A program made the translations under genes and the position numbers. The notes below the pieces were generated by a model. That model did no database searches, was not told the DNA's origin, and saw nothing but the letters and a program-made list of their open reading frames with translations. This document shows positions 23,139-29,704 of a stretch of 41,660 bases of DNA, in pieces; positions within the stretch are counted from its first letter, which is position 1; the number at the start of each line of letters is the position of its first letter. Location: the NCBI GenBank assembly GCA_905197955.1, contig CAJKAR010000038.1, positions 1 to 41,660 on the forward strand, in the 5' to 3' direction. The DNA comes from an uncultured Lentisphaeria bacterium. GTDB lineage: Bacteria; Verrucomicrobiota; Lentisphaeria; Victivallales; UBA1829.

Positions 23139-23905
23139 GATTCCTCCATGATTCCGGTCTGTTTCCGATAGGATTCCAGCATGATGCCTCTGGTTTTTTC
23201 CGCCAGCGCCTTCCGATCCAGTCCTTCCGGGAAAAGCAGCGGCGATATGTAGATATCCGCTTTGATTTCGGAAATTCCGAGAAGCTGCCATACATGCGGC
23301 AGCAGCTCCTGATCCCCGAACCAGGCCGGATTGATTGCTCCAGGGGGAACCGTATAAATTGTGATGATCGGCATCAGGGGACGATTGTCCTTGATGGCCG
23401 CTTCAAACGAGGTCGATTTAAAGGGGCGGAGTCCGTGGAGCCCATCCGTGCTTGTCCCCTCCGGATAGACGATCAGCGGAATTCCGAGTTGCAGAGTCTT
23501 TTCAAATTCCTCCAGAGTCTGCTTGGACTTCGCCGGGGATTTCCGGTCGATCCAGACCGGACAGGAGAGCCCCACGTACCATCCGAGGAACGGCCAGGAA
23601 CGGATCTCTTTTTTCGGCGCGAATCTCACCCCCATCAGCGAAGCATGGATGATGATGTCCAGATAGCCCAGATGATTCGAAACAATCAGAACCCCCTGCG
23701 TGTCCGGAATTTCTCCATGAACCGTAAGACGGATATTCAGGATCTTCAGAATGCCGCGAGCCCATCGTGCGGTATCCTGTGATGCCTGAAGAGCGATCTG
23801 TTCCTGCGTTTTCCCTCTTCTGGCAATGGCTGATTTCAACGCCATGTACAGAAACCATCCGAGCAGACAGACAATCCGGTATATTTTTCTGAAGAAAGTC
23901 AGCAT
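23135..23905 (-). CDS. Lysophospholipid acyltransferase, PlsC/OlsA-like
   Basis: A 256-residue PlsC-family acyltransferase. It has an N-terminal membrane segment and the HX4D catalytic motif in NHLGYLD (about residue 97). A second motif, YPEGTSTDGLHGLRPFKS (about residue 168), fits glycerolipid acyltransferases. The gene directly follows, and overlaps by 7 bp, an OlsB-like N-acyltransferase. The pair therefore looks like olsB-olsA for ornithine lipid (or a related aminolipid) synthesis, where OlsA adds the second acyl chain to lyso-ornithine lipid. It could instead be an ordinary 1-acylglycerol-3-phosphate acyltransferase. Confidence 0.88.
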   Translation of the reverse strand: MLTFFRKIYRIVCLLGWFLYMALKSAIARRGKTQEQIALQASQDTARWARGILKILNIRLTVHGEIPDTQGVLIVSNHLGYLDIIIHASLMGVRFAPKKEIRSWPFLGWYVGLSCPVWIDRKSPAKSKQTLEEFEKTLQLGIPLIVYPEGTSTDGLHGLRPFKSTSFEAAIKDNRPLMPIITIYTVPPGAINPAWFGDQELLPHVWQLLGISEIKADIYISPLLFPEGLDRKALAEKTRGIMLESYRKQTGIMEES

Positions 23906-24807
23906 TTCCGTTCGTTGTTTTTTCCGGGTTCCACGCAGAAATGCTTTCTGTATCTCAGCGGAACCTGTTCCACATCCAGAATGATGAAGAAGTCGATGGA
24001 TCCGAATTCGTAGTCAAACGCCGGCTCCCCGCAGATTTTCGCTCCAAGCCGCAGATATCCTTTGAAGAGCGGGGGGATCATGGCATGAATGCGTTTTTTA
24101 TCCGCGGCCACTTCGAGGATTTCCGCTTCCGGCGGCCGTGCCAGTTCATAACCTTCTCTGGGGAATGCCCGAATGCTCTGGGCAAAGCAGTTGTTCCGTT
24201 TGAAATATTCGTACAGCGCCCAGCCTGCGACCGGTTCGGTCACTTCCAGACTGACGCATCCGAGAAGATAGCGCTGTTTGCTCCGATAGATCAGTTCGGA
24301 GATTCCGCTCCAGAGGAGCGCCATCACCGATCCGTTGCGGGAATCCCTGGCAACGCAGGATCTTCCGACTTCGATGCTGGAGGCGGCTATGGAAGCCAGT
24401 CCTTCGATCCGGTACTCCTGCTCGGAATAGAAGCCCAGCATGGAGTGGGCCGCGATGGAGCCGAAATGAATCCGGTAGGTGCCGACGACTCCTCCGGTAT
24501 CTTTCCTGACCACGATCAGATGAAGACAGGAATCGTCAAATTTATCCTTGTCAATTCCGTCCCTTGACGTGCTCAATCCTTTGCCCTGTTCGACATTGAA
24601 TACATTATAGCGCAGTTTGAAGGCGTCTTCGATTTCTGCATCCGTAATGGCAAACTTGATCAGGTATTGATCTTTTTCTGCAATGAGCGGCGGATCGGCT
24701 ATCTGCCGCCTGATTGTAGCCATGTCATGCATCGCGTTCTCCCATGGTGACTCAAAACTCTTTCCTGCATAATCAATCTCAACCGTACTATAAACCGATT
24801 TTTTCAA
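23899..24807 (-). CDS. OlsB-like ornithine N-acyltransferase (GNAT fold)
   Basis: A 302-residue acyltransferase of the OlsB/hemolysin-acyltransferase-like GNAT group. Recognisable signatures are LRYNVFNVEQGKGL, a GVVGTYRIHFG strand, SSIEVGRSCVARDSRNGSVM followed by ALLWSGISEL, and the C-terminal KGYLRLGAKICGEPAFDYEF with DFFIILDVEQVPLRYRKHF. OlsB uses acyl-ACP to N-acylate ornithine, the first step of phosphate-free ornithine lipid synthesis. It overlaps the SEDS gene by 4 bp and the PlsC-like gene by 7 bp. Ornithine specificity is inferred from family and the neighbouring PlsC-like gene; glycine or other amino acids are possible. Confidence 0.85.
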   Translation of the reverse strand: MKKSVYSTVEIDYAGKSFESPWENAMHDMATIRRQIADPPLIAEKDQYLIKFAITDAEIEDAFKLRYNVFNVEQGKGLSTSRDGIDKDKFDDSCLHLIVVRKDTGGVVGTYRIHFGSIAAHSMLGFYSEQEYRIEGLASIAASSIEVGRSCVARDSRNGSVMALLWSGISELIYRSKQRYLLGCVSLEVTEPVAGWALYEYFKRNNCFAQSIRAFPREGYELARPPEAEILEVAADKKRIHAMIPPLFKGYLRLGAKICGEPAFDYEFGSIDFFIILDVEQVPLRYRKHFCVEPGKNNERKC

Positions 24808-25919
24808 AACTCAACCGTATTTGCTGATTTTTTTTCTGTCTGTGCACCTGTGGCGTGTTCCGGAGCCGAGGCGCTGCATGCCATGCCGAACAAGACCATG
24901 GTTCCGAAGAGGGAACTGCCGCCGTAGCTGAAGATCGGCAGAGTGAGTCCTGTCGGCGGCAGCAGTGCCGTGTTGACTCCGATGTGCAGAAGTGCCTGAA
25001 CCGCACAGACTGCACCCGCTGAAAAAATCAGGATTCTTGCCGTTTCACTCTTCCTGGAGAGGGCCATTTCCCGGAACAGCCAGACCATGGCAAGAAAACC
25101 TCCCAGAATCAGGAGTCCTCCAGCTCCTCCGCCGGATTCCACGATCGCCGCAAACGCCGAATCGCTGTGCGACAGCGGCAGATATGCGTTCGACCAGAGG
25201 GCTCCGCCCCATTCCGATCCGAACAGTCCTCCGTGGGCAAGCGTGTATTGAAACTGTTTGATGTGCCATCCGGCTCCAAGCAAGTGGGCATCCGGATTCA
25301 GATAGCCTGCGATCCGGGCCATGGCGTATTCGTGATTCAGAAGAAACAGGAGTGTGCATGGAAGGGCCGCTGCCGCAAGCAGGGTCAGAAAACAGAATCG
25401 GAAGCCGGAGATGAATACCACCATGGCCAGTCCTGCAAAATAGACGGATGCTGTTCCGAAGTCCGGCTGAAGAAGAATGATTCCGCAGAATGCCGCGCCG
25501 GTTCCGGCCATCAGGAGAAAGCGTCTGCGCGGACTGGCTTCCGCGTTTGCCGCAATCACCGAAAGCAGAAGCAGATACGGTGCCTTTGCCAGTTCCGAAG
25601 GCTGGATCAGAAATGCTTCTCCGATGGAGAACCATCCTCTCATCCCGTTGATGGTCGTTCCGAACACCGGCAGCAGAATCAGGCTGAAAAAGGAGAGTCC
25701 TGCAAGGTGCCATGCGTATTTCTCGTAATATCGGAACGGGATCTTCGCCAGCAGAAGGAAGAACAGAACTCCGCTGCCGAGCCAGAGAAGCTGGCGGAAG
25801 ACAAAATAATACGGATTTTCTCCGAAGGACCGGGCGCTGTAAATCGCCAGACATCCACCGAGTCCGAGAACGGAAAGGGCGATTGCCGCATTGAGAAAGG
25901 ATTGACTGCGGAGTTTCAT
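24804..25919 (-). CDS. SEDS peptidoglycan polymerase, FtsW/RodA family
   Basis: A 371-residue polytopic membrane protein with about ten transmembrane helices. SEDS landmarks include RGWFSIGEAFLIQPSELAK, LLQPDFGTA, GAGWHIKQFQYTLAHGGLFG and PLSHSDSAFAAIVESGG, with an acidic residue at the catalytic Asp position of the extracellular loop. The end shows GLTLPIFSYGGSSLFGTMVL. These proteins polymerise glycan strands from lipid II together with a class B PBP. The next gene upstream is a PBP-like protein overlapping by 4 bp, consistent with a SEDS-PBP pair. Whether it acts in division (FtsW) or elongation (RodA) cannot be decided; the mraZ context favours division. Confidence 0.93.
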   Translation of the reverse strand: MKLRSQSFLNAAIALSVLGLGGCLAIYSARSFGENPYYFVFRQLLWLGSGVLFFLLLAKIPFRYYEKYAWHLAGLSFFSLILLPVFGTTINGMRGWFSIGEAFLIQPSELAKAPYLLLLSVIAANAEASPRRRFLLMAGTGAAFCGIILLQPDFGTASVYFAGLAMVVFISGFRFCFLTLLAAAALPCTLLFLLNHEYAMARIAGYLNPDAHLLGAGWHIKQFQYTLAHGGLFGSEWGGALWSNAYLPLSHSDSAFAAIVESGGGAGGLLILGGFLAMVWLFREMALSRKSETARILIFSAGAVCAVQALLHIGVNTALLPPTGLTLPIFSYGGSSLFGTMVLFGMACSASAPEHATGAQTEKKSANTVEF

Positions 25920-26638
25920 CGTTTTGTCCCTCTGTTTTTTTCCGGAAGATGGAATGCTGTTTCCGGCAGGACGACATCTTTGCCGTTTTCCGGCGGCACA
26001 AGGATTTCAATCGTGCCGGAGACCCAGTTTCCGCGCGGATCCAGCATGACCCGGAATTTTCCGGATTTTCCTGCCAGGATGGCATCATATTCCTTTTCCA
26101 GTCCGCTGATTCCCATCAGTGCCGGATTTCCCGGCAGCGCGGCTGTTTCTCCAAGCGTGTTTCTCGCGCCGGGGAGATCCGTGGTGCGCCGGACCATTCT
26201 CGGAATGACCGCCAGCTCGGAACGGCGGGAAAGTATTTTTTCAAGTTTCAGAATTTTTTCCGGCGAAAGATCCCGTTTCAGCAGAAGATGATTCTCCCTT
26301 TCCTCCGGAACGAGCTCCTCCAGAATGCCGGAAAGCTGAAGAATCAGATTTTTGAGCTGTTTCTCTGACGGCAGAGGTTTGCGGATAATCAGGTCGTGAT
26401 GGAGTTCCGTCCACGCGAGCGGAGTGGAGTCGGCCGCGAGGATACGTCCGCGTATCTGCGGCAGAACGCCTTCCCGCCATGCAAGATGCATGCTTTCCCG
26501 GAGGAGTCTGTCGCGCCGGTACCAGGAGTAATAGAGGATATGAAAAGCGGCAAGAATGCCCCAGAGGATCAGAATCAGAAAGAGAATTCCGGTCCGGCGG
26601 CGGAAATGTTCAGCGGAAGTGGGATCTCCCGGATTCAT
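25916..26638 (-). CDS. Class B PBP-like protein with dimerisation/pedestal domain only (no transpeptidase domain)
   Basis: A 240-residue protein. It has a short cytoplasmic tail, a transmembrane helix (residues 17-37) and a pedestal domain with the PBP hallmarks RGRILAADSTPLAW (63-76) and GISGLEKEYDAILAGKSGKF (177-196), then RVMLDPRGN. It ends at about PPENGKDVVL, where an ordinary FtsI/PBP2 would enter its transpeptidase domain (GKDVVLTID). The SxxK, SxN and KTG motifs are absent. The following SEDS gene starts within the stop codon, so the short form looks like the established gene rather than a sequencing break. It may activate the SEDS polymerase without cross-linking activity (inference). 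Confidence 0.82.
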   Translation of the reverse strand: MNPGDPTSAEHFRRRTGILFLILILWGILAAFHILYYSWYRRDRLLRESMHLAWREGVLPQIRGRILAADSTPLAWTELHHDLIIRKPLPSEKQLKNLILQLSGILEELVPEERENHLLLKRDLSPEKILKLEKILSRRSELAVIPRMVRRTTDLPGARNTLGETAALPGNPALMGISGLEKEYDAILAGKSGKFRVMLDPRGNWVSGTIEILVPPENGKDVVLPETAFHLPEKNRGTKR

Positions 26639-26655
26639 GAGGCGCCGTCGTTTCG

Positions 26656-26931
26656 TTAACGGTCGAGTTCATGCAGATTGACGCTTCCGATGCGCAGCGC
26701 CAGTTCCGGCGATTTTCGGACCAGATCATTCCAGGCGGCGCGTTCTCCGACGGGGAGCGCGGCAAGCAGCTGTTCGCAGATTGTCCGGCAGGAAGCGATG
26801 TTTTCCGCCCGTCTGGAGAGCGTTCTTTTTCCGCCGTTCATGCGTCCCGCGCCGAGCAGCAGGAACGAAAGTGCCAGAACGGCAAAGCAGAATGCGTACC
26901 GGACTTTCCGGTTTTTGATCCATGCACTCAT
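26656..26931 (-). CDS. Small single-pass membrane protein at the ftsL position
   Basis: A 91-residue protein with a basic N-terminus, one transmembrane helix (YAFCFAVLALSFLLLGA, about residues 12-28) and a short helical outer part. It lies 30 bp after mraZ and 17 bp before the PBP-like gene, exactly where ftsL lies in canonical division clusters. The sequence is not recognisably FtsL and lacks an obvious leucine zipper. The start is supported by a GAGGT sequence upstream. Function unknown. Confidence 0.65.
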   Translation of the reverse strand: MSAWIKNRKVRYAFCFAVLALSFLLLGAGRMNGGKRTLSRRAENIASCRTICEQLLAALPVGERAAWNDLVRKSPELALRIGSVNLHELDR

Positions 26932-26961
26932 TTCCGACCTCGCTTTTCTGTTTTCCGGATC

Positions 26962-27426
26962 TTAAAGCAGATCCTGTTCCATTTCCTGTTCGCTCTTTCG
27001 TCTCATGTGTTCGCCGATTCTGCGCTGTTCTTCCTCCCAGCGTTCGGCGCTCCACAGTTCGACTCCGATTTCCACTCCGGCGACGATCACGTCCATTCCA
27101 TTTTTCAGTCCGGCATGTTCCTTGAACATCTGCGGCAGAGTGATTCTTCCCTGTGCCGATATTTTCTCCGACTGGCTCCATGTGCCGAATCTTCGGAGGG
27201 TTCTGCGGAAGACGATGCTTTCCGCGGCCTTCTCCGCTGGATTCGACTCGTTTTTTCTCATCGCCAGATAGACATCTTCCGGATAAACCGCAATCGCTCC
27301 TTCCGGCAGACAGTGCAGAACGACTTCACCGCCTCTGGCGGCAAAATCCTCTATCACCCGCGGACTCAATTTGATCCTGCCATTGGCATCCACGGAACAT
27401 CGATCGATTCCGCAAAAAGAAAGCAT
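26962..27426 (-). CDS. mraZ: Transcriptional regulator MraZ
   Basis: A 154-residue MraZ, normal family length. The ATG at 27426 (MLSFCGIDRCSVDANGR) follows CCGGAGAAACCC. An alternative in-frame ATG at 27459 lies within the operator repeats and is unlikely. Two SpoVT/AbrB-like halves each carry the DxxGR-type DNA-binding motif: SVDANGRIKLSPR, and SAQGRITLP in the second. MraZ autoregulates division and cell-wall clusters as a ring binding direct repeats. Four phased repeats overlap its own promoter here. The usual next gene, rsmH/mraW, is missing; the cluster continues with a small membrane protein, a PBP-like protein and a SEDS protein. Confidence 0.93.
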   Translation of the reverse strand: MLSFCGIDRCSVDANGRIKLSPRVIEDFAARGGEVVLHCLPEGAIAVYPEDVYLAMRKNESNPAEKAAESIVFRRTLRRFGTWSQSEKISAQGRITLPQMFKEHAGLKNGMDVIVAGVEIGVELWSAERWEEEQRRIGEHMRRKSEQEMEQDLL

Positions 27427-27443
27427 CGGGTTTCTCCGGTTTA

Positions 27444-27485
27444 TTCCATTCTGTTCCATTATATTCCATTTTTTTCCAAAATCAA
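27444..27485 (-). promoter_or_regulatory. mraZ promoter overlapped by four phased MraZ-box-like repeats
   Basis: On the minus strand TGGAA occurs four times at exact 10-bp spacing (TTCCA on the plus strand at 27444, 27454, 27464 and 27474). Known MraZ operators are TGGGN direct repeats with the same 10-bp period. The repeats span a promoter-like TTGATT (27480-27485), 16 bp, TATAAT (27458-27463). Binding of MraZ here would block RNA polymerase, giving autorepression (inference). Confidence 0.75.
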
Positions 27486-27618
27486 GAGAAAACTTGAAAA
27501 AAAACGCTTTTTTTTGAGAAAATGGCTGGATCGGGGAGGGGAGCGATGCTTTGTCCTGGTTCGGAGGGGAGGCGAAGAGGAAGAATCTGAAAATTCCCCG
27601 GTTTGCGGAAAGAGGTAT

Positions 27619-27646
27619 TTGCAATTTGGAAAAGCTACGGTATTTT
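27619..27646 (+). promoter_or_regulatory. Possible promoter of the lipoprotein hydrolase
   Basis: TTGCAA (27619-27624) and TATTTT (27641-27646) are 16 bp apart, about 100 bp upstream of the start codon. The same hexamers with the same spacing occur at the hydrogenase leader (31598-31625). The rest of 27486-27746 shows no gene. Confidence 0.35.
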
Positions 27647-27746
27647 ATCCGGATGATATGATCTTTTCGGGGAGCATCACGCTTCCGGAACGGGAAAAAC
27701 AACACAAAAAAAGTCGTCTGAATTTTCAGAAAAGGAAAGAGGAAAG

Positions 27747-28982
27747 ATGAATCGGCTTGGAAAATGGATGATGCTGCTTGGTGTCATGGCGGTCATGACA
27801 GGGTGTCAATCGGTGAAGACCGGTTGCGAGGAGTCCAAAACCACTTTTGCGAAAGATGCGCTGATGCCTTTCGTGCAGAGCGGACAGCTCCCGGGAGCGA
27901 TCAATGTGTTCTATAAGAACGGCATTCAGGAGACGGCCTGTGTCGGATATGCCGATGTGGCGGCTAAACGTCCCATTACGATGAATGATGTCTATATGCA
28001 GTGCTCGCAGACGAAGGGGTTCTGCGGTGTGACCATTGCCATGCTTGTGGAAGAGGGGAAGATCTCTCTGGATGATCCTGTCTCCAAATATCTGCCGGAG
28101 TTCAAGACTTTGTGGGTTCTTGCGTCGAACAAGAATGGCGTCAAGACGCTGGTCAAGGCAAAAAACACTCTGACGATCCGGATGGTGATGAATCATACGG
28201 GTGGTTTCCCCTTTGAGATTTCCGCGAAACAGGGCAACATCAAGGGTGGCGGCTGGAGCGGTGGCGCTCCGCTTCGGCAGACGGCTGCCATTGCTGCGGC
28301 ATCTCCGCTGATGTTTGAACCCGGAACCAAGGTGCAGTATTCCAATACGGGAATTGATATCGGAGCGGCGATTGTCGAGGTTGTGACGGGGCAGCGCTGG
28401 GAAGACTTCCTGAAAGCGCGGGTTCTGGATCCGCTCGATATGAAATCCACCTGGTTCTGGCCGACCGATGAGCAGCTGAAAACTCAGGTCGAAATGTACG
28501 ACTGTGTGAAAGACGCTCCGGCGAAATATCGCAGACAGAACAACATGCAGCAGCGTCCTTACAACGATTCCCATGTTTTCGCCTCCGCGGGAGCGGGGCT
28601 TTGGACGACCGCAACCGATCAGCTTAAATTCTACAAGATGCTGATGAATCTCGGTGTCGGTGAGAACGGCGTGAGAATTCTCAAGGAGGAGACTGTCAAA
28701 GAGCTTCTTGCCAAATCGACCCGGCCGAAAGGAATGGGCGGTTATTCTCTCGGTCTCAGCGCTCCCGAGGTTGACAAGGAGGATTCCTGGTTCGGTCATG
28801 GCGGCGCATGGGGTACCAACTGCATGGTCAACTGGCACCGCAAGGAACTGAAACTCTGGGCGGTTCAGCTGTGCGGACAGCCGCGTCCCTGGGATAAGGC
28901 TCGTGCAGCGGCGGAAAAGAAGTTCTTCCGCTATGTCATCGACAATTCGGGAGCGGATGCCTATACGGGGCGAGTCAAGTAA
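27747..28982 (+). CDS. Lipoprotein serine hydrolase of the beta-lactamase family (class C-like)
   Basis: A 411-residue lipoprotein. The lipobox VMTGC puts the lipidated Cys near residue 20. The serine beta-lactamase/DD-peptidase fold shows the SxxK motif as S-Q-T-K in MQCSQTKGF (about residue 87), the YxN motif in QYSNTGIDIGA (about residue 198), and the third motif as HGG in WFGHGGAWG (about residue 350). Such proteins act as esterases, D-amino-acid peptidases or transpeptidase-like hydrolases; beta-lactam resistance should not be assumed. It has a strong AAAGGAAAGAGGAAAG ribosome-binding site and is followed by a terminator. Divergent from mraZ. Confidence 0.9.
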   Translation: MNRLGKWMMLLGVMAVMTGCQSVKTGCEESKTTFAKDALMPFVQSGQLPGAINVFYKNGIQETACVGYADVAAKRPITMNDVYMQCSQTKGFCGVTIAMLVEEGKISLDDPVSKYLPEFKTLWVLASNKNGVKTLVKAKNTLTIRMVMNHTGGFPFEISAKQGNIKGGGWSGGAPLRQTAAIAAASPLMFEPGTKVQYSNTGIDIGAAIVEVVTGQRWEDFLKARVLDPLDMKSTWFWPTDEQLKTQVEMYDCVKDAPAKYRRQNNMQQRPYNDSHVFASAGAGLWTTATDQLKFYKMLMNLGVGENGVRILKEETVKELLAKSTRPKGMGGYSLGLSAPEVDKEDSWFGHGGAWGTNCMVNWHRKELKLWAVQLCGQPRPWDKARAAAEKKFFRYVIDNSGADAYTGRVK

Positions 28983-28999
28983 CTCCTGATTGATTTTTC

Positions 29000-29044
29000 G
29001 CGGCATTTTATGATTGTTCTGTCATAAAATGCCGCTTTTTTTTA
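29000..29044 (+). terminator. Rho-independent terminator after the lipoprotein hydrolase
   Basis: A 14-bp perfect stem (29000-29013 with 29022-29035, GCGGCATTTTATGA type), an eight-base loop and a T run to 29044. It lies 18 bp after the stop codon. Confidence 0.93.
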
Positions 29045-29165
29045 TCGTTAACATCTCTTCTTTTTTTGATTTCCGACAGTTCCTTCCATGGAAGCCGAAG
29101 AAAAAGCCGACATAGAACATCTCATTTACGGAAAGAAAAATTAGGAATTATTTTCCAAATTCTCC

Positions 29166-29193
29166 TTGAAAAAAACGAAAATCCGTGTATAGT
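29166..29193 (+). promoter_or_regulatory. Predicted promoter of a candidate small RNA
   Basis: TTGAAA (29166-29171) and TATAGT (29188-29193) are separated by 16 bp. No open reading frame with a ribosome-binding site follows before the terminator at 29280-29319. Confidence 0.5.
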
Positions 29194-29199
29194 ACAGAT

Positions 29200-29319
29200 A
29201 TGGAGTTCTTCGGAACGGATCCCCATTTATGAGAGGGGGTGTCGGGAGGATTCCTGAAAGAAATTCAGACCCTTTTTTTCTGCCGGTTCGAGCACTGTCT
29301 CAGCCGGCAGTTTTTTTTT
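29200..29319 (+). ncRNA. Candidate small RNA ending in an intrinsic terminator
   Basis: About 120 nt lie between a good sigma70-type promoter and a strong terminator (CTGCCGG/CCGGCAG, 29280-29310, with nine T). Within it are GTTC-TTCG-GAAC (a UUCG tetraloop hairpin), a CCCC/GGGG helix and CTGAA/TTCAG. I recognise no known RNA family: it does not fit SRP RNA, tmRNA, RNase P RNA or a tRNA. Existence is inferred from the promoter-hairpins-terminator arrangement in an otherwise gene-free stretch. Confidence 0.45.
29280..29319 (+). terminator. Intrinsic terminator of the candidate small RNA
   Basis: CTGCCGG (29280-29286) pairs with CCGGCAG (29304-29310), followed by nine T (29311-29319). It has no protein-coding gene directly upstream on this strand. 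The stretch 29320-29465 after it shows nothing recognisable. Confidence 0.85.
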
Positions 29320-29465
29320 ATATCCATAAAAAATAAGAAAAAGACCGGGAAAGGGAGCCGATATTCATGGTTCCAGAGTATTGTTTTCCTCTGATTTGAC
29401 ATGCTTTTGATTTCTCGTGTGATAGCAGATTGATAGACCGCACGGTGTGGGGCTGGGAGATCTCT

Positions 29466-29576
29466 TGTGAGCCTTTGCGCAAAAACGCAAAGGCGGTCTA
29501 AAAGTTTGGGGAAAGAGGAGAGCGCGAGAGGAGAAGAACCGCTTTTCAAAGCGGTTTGCTTCTCTCGCATTTTTTT
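29466..29576 (+). repeat. Dispersed repeat family B, complete copy with terminator-like end
   Basis: The first 70 bp (29466-29535) match 41591-41660 at 67 of 70 positions. It opens with GCCTTTGCG/CGCAAAGGC (29471-29494) and continues with a purine-rich GGGAAAGAGGAGAG stretch. It ends in a compound hairpin: GCGAGAG (29524-29530) with CTCTCGC (29562-29568), enclosing AACCGCTT/AAGCGGTT and followed by seven T. The end would act as a transcription terminator on the plus strand. It lies 6 bp before a family A repeat. Confidence 0.85.
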
Positions 29577-29582
29577 ATGAAT

Positions 29583-29674
29583 GTTTCGTGCGTAGCACGA
29601 CCAGCGTCTCGCCGCTGGACCGCGACAAGGGCACACTGCCCTTGACCCTGGAAAAATGCCTGCGCATTTTTCCG
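29583..29674. repeat. Dispersed multi-hairpin repeat, copy 2 (family A)
   Basis: About 92 bp homologous to 17071-17160. Hairpin 1 is TCGTGC-GTA-GCACGA (29586-29600). Hairpin 2 is CCAGCG/CGCTGG. The third helix is AAGGGCA/TGCCCTT, and hairpin 3 is GGAAAAATGC/GCATTTTTCC. Like copy 1 it lies between converging genes, here next to the hydG 3' end. Confidence 0.8.
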
Positions 29675-29704
29675 ATCATAATGATTCTGCAAAAAGGTGT
29701 TAAA

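Noticed and set aside
27747..28982. Calling the lipoprotein a beta-lactamase resistance gene
   Set aside because: The fold and SxxK/YxN/HGG motifs are shared with many esterases and peptidases, and nothing shows beta-lactam hydrolysis.
27726..29006. 426-codon minus-strand open frame opposite the lipoprotein hydrolase
   Set aside because: Shadow frame; the plus strand has a lipobox, SxxK, YxN and HGG motifs plus a terminator.
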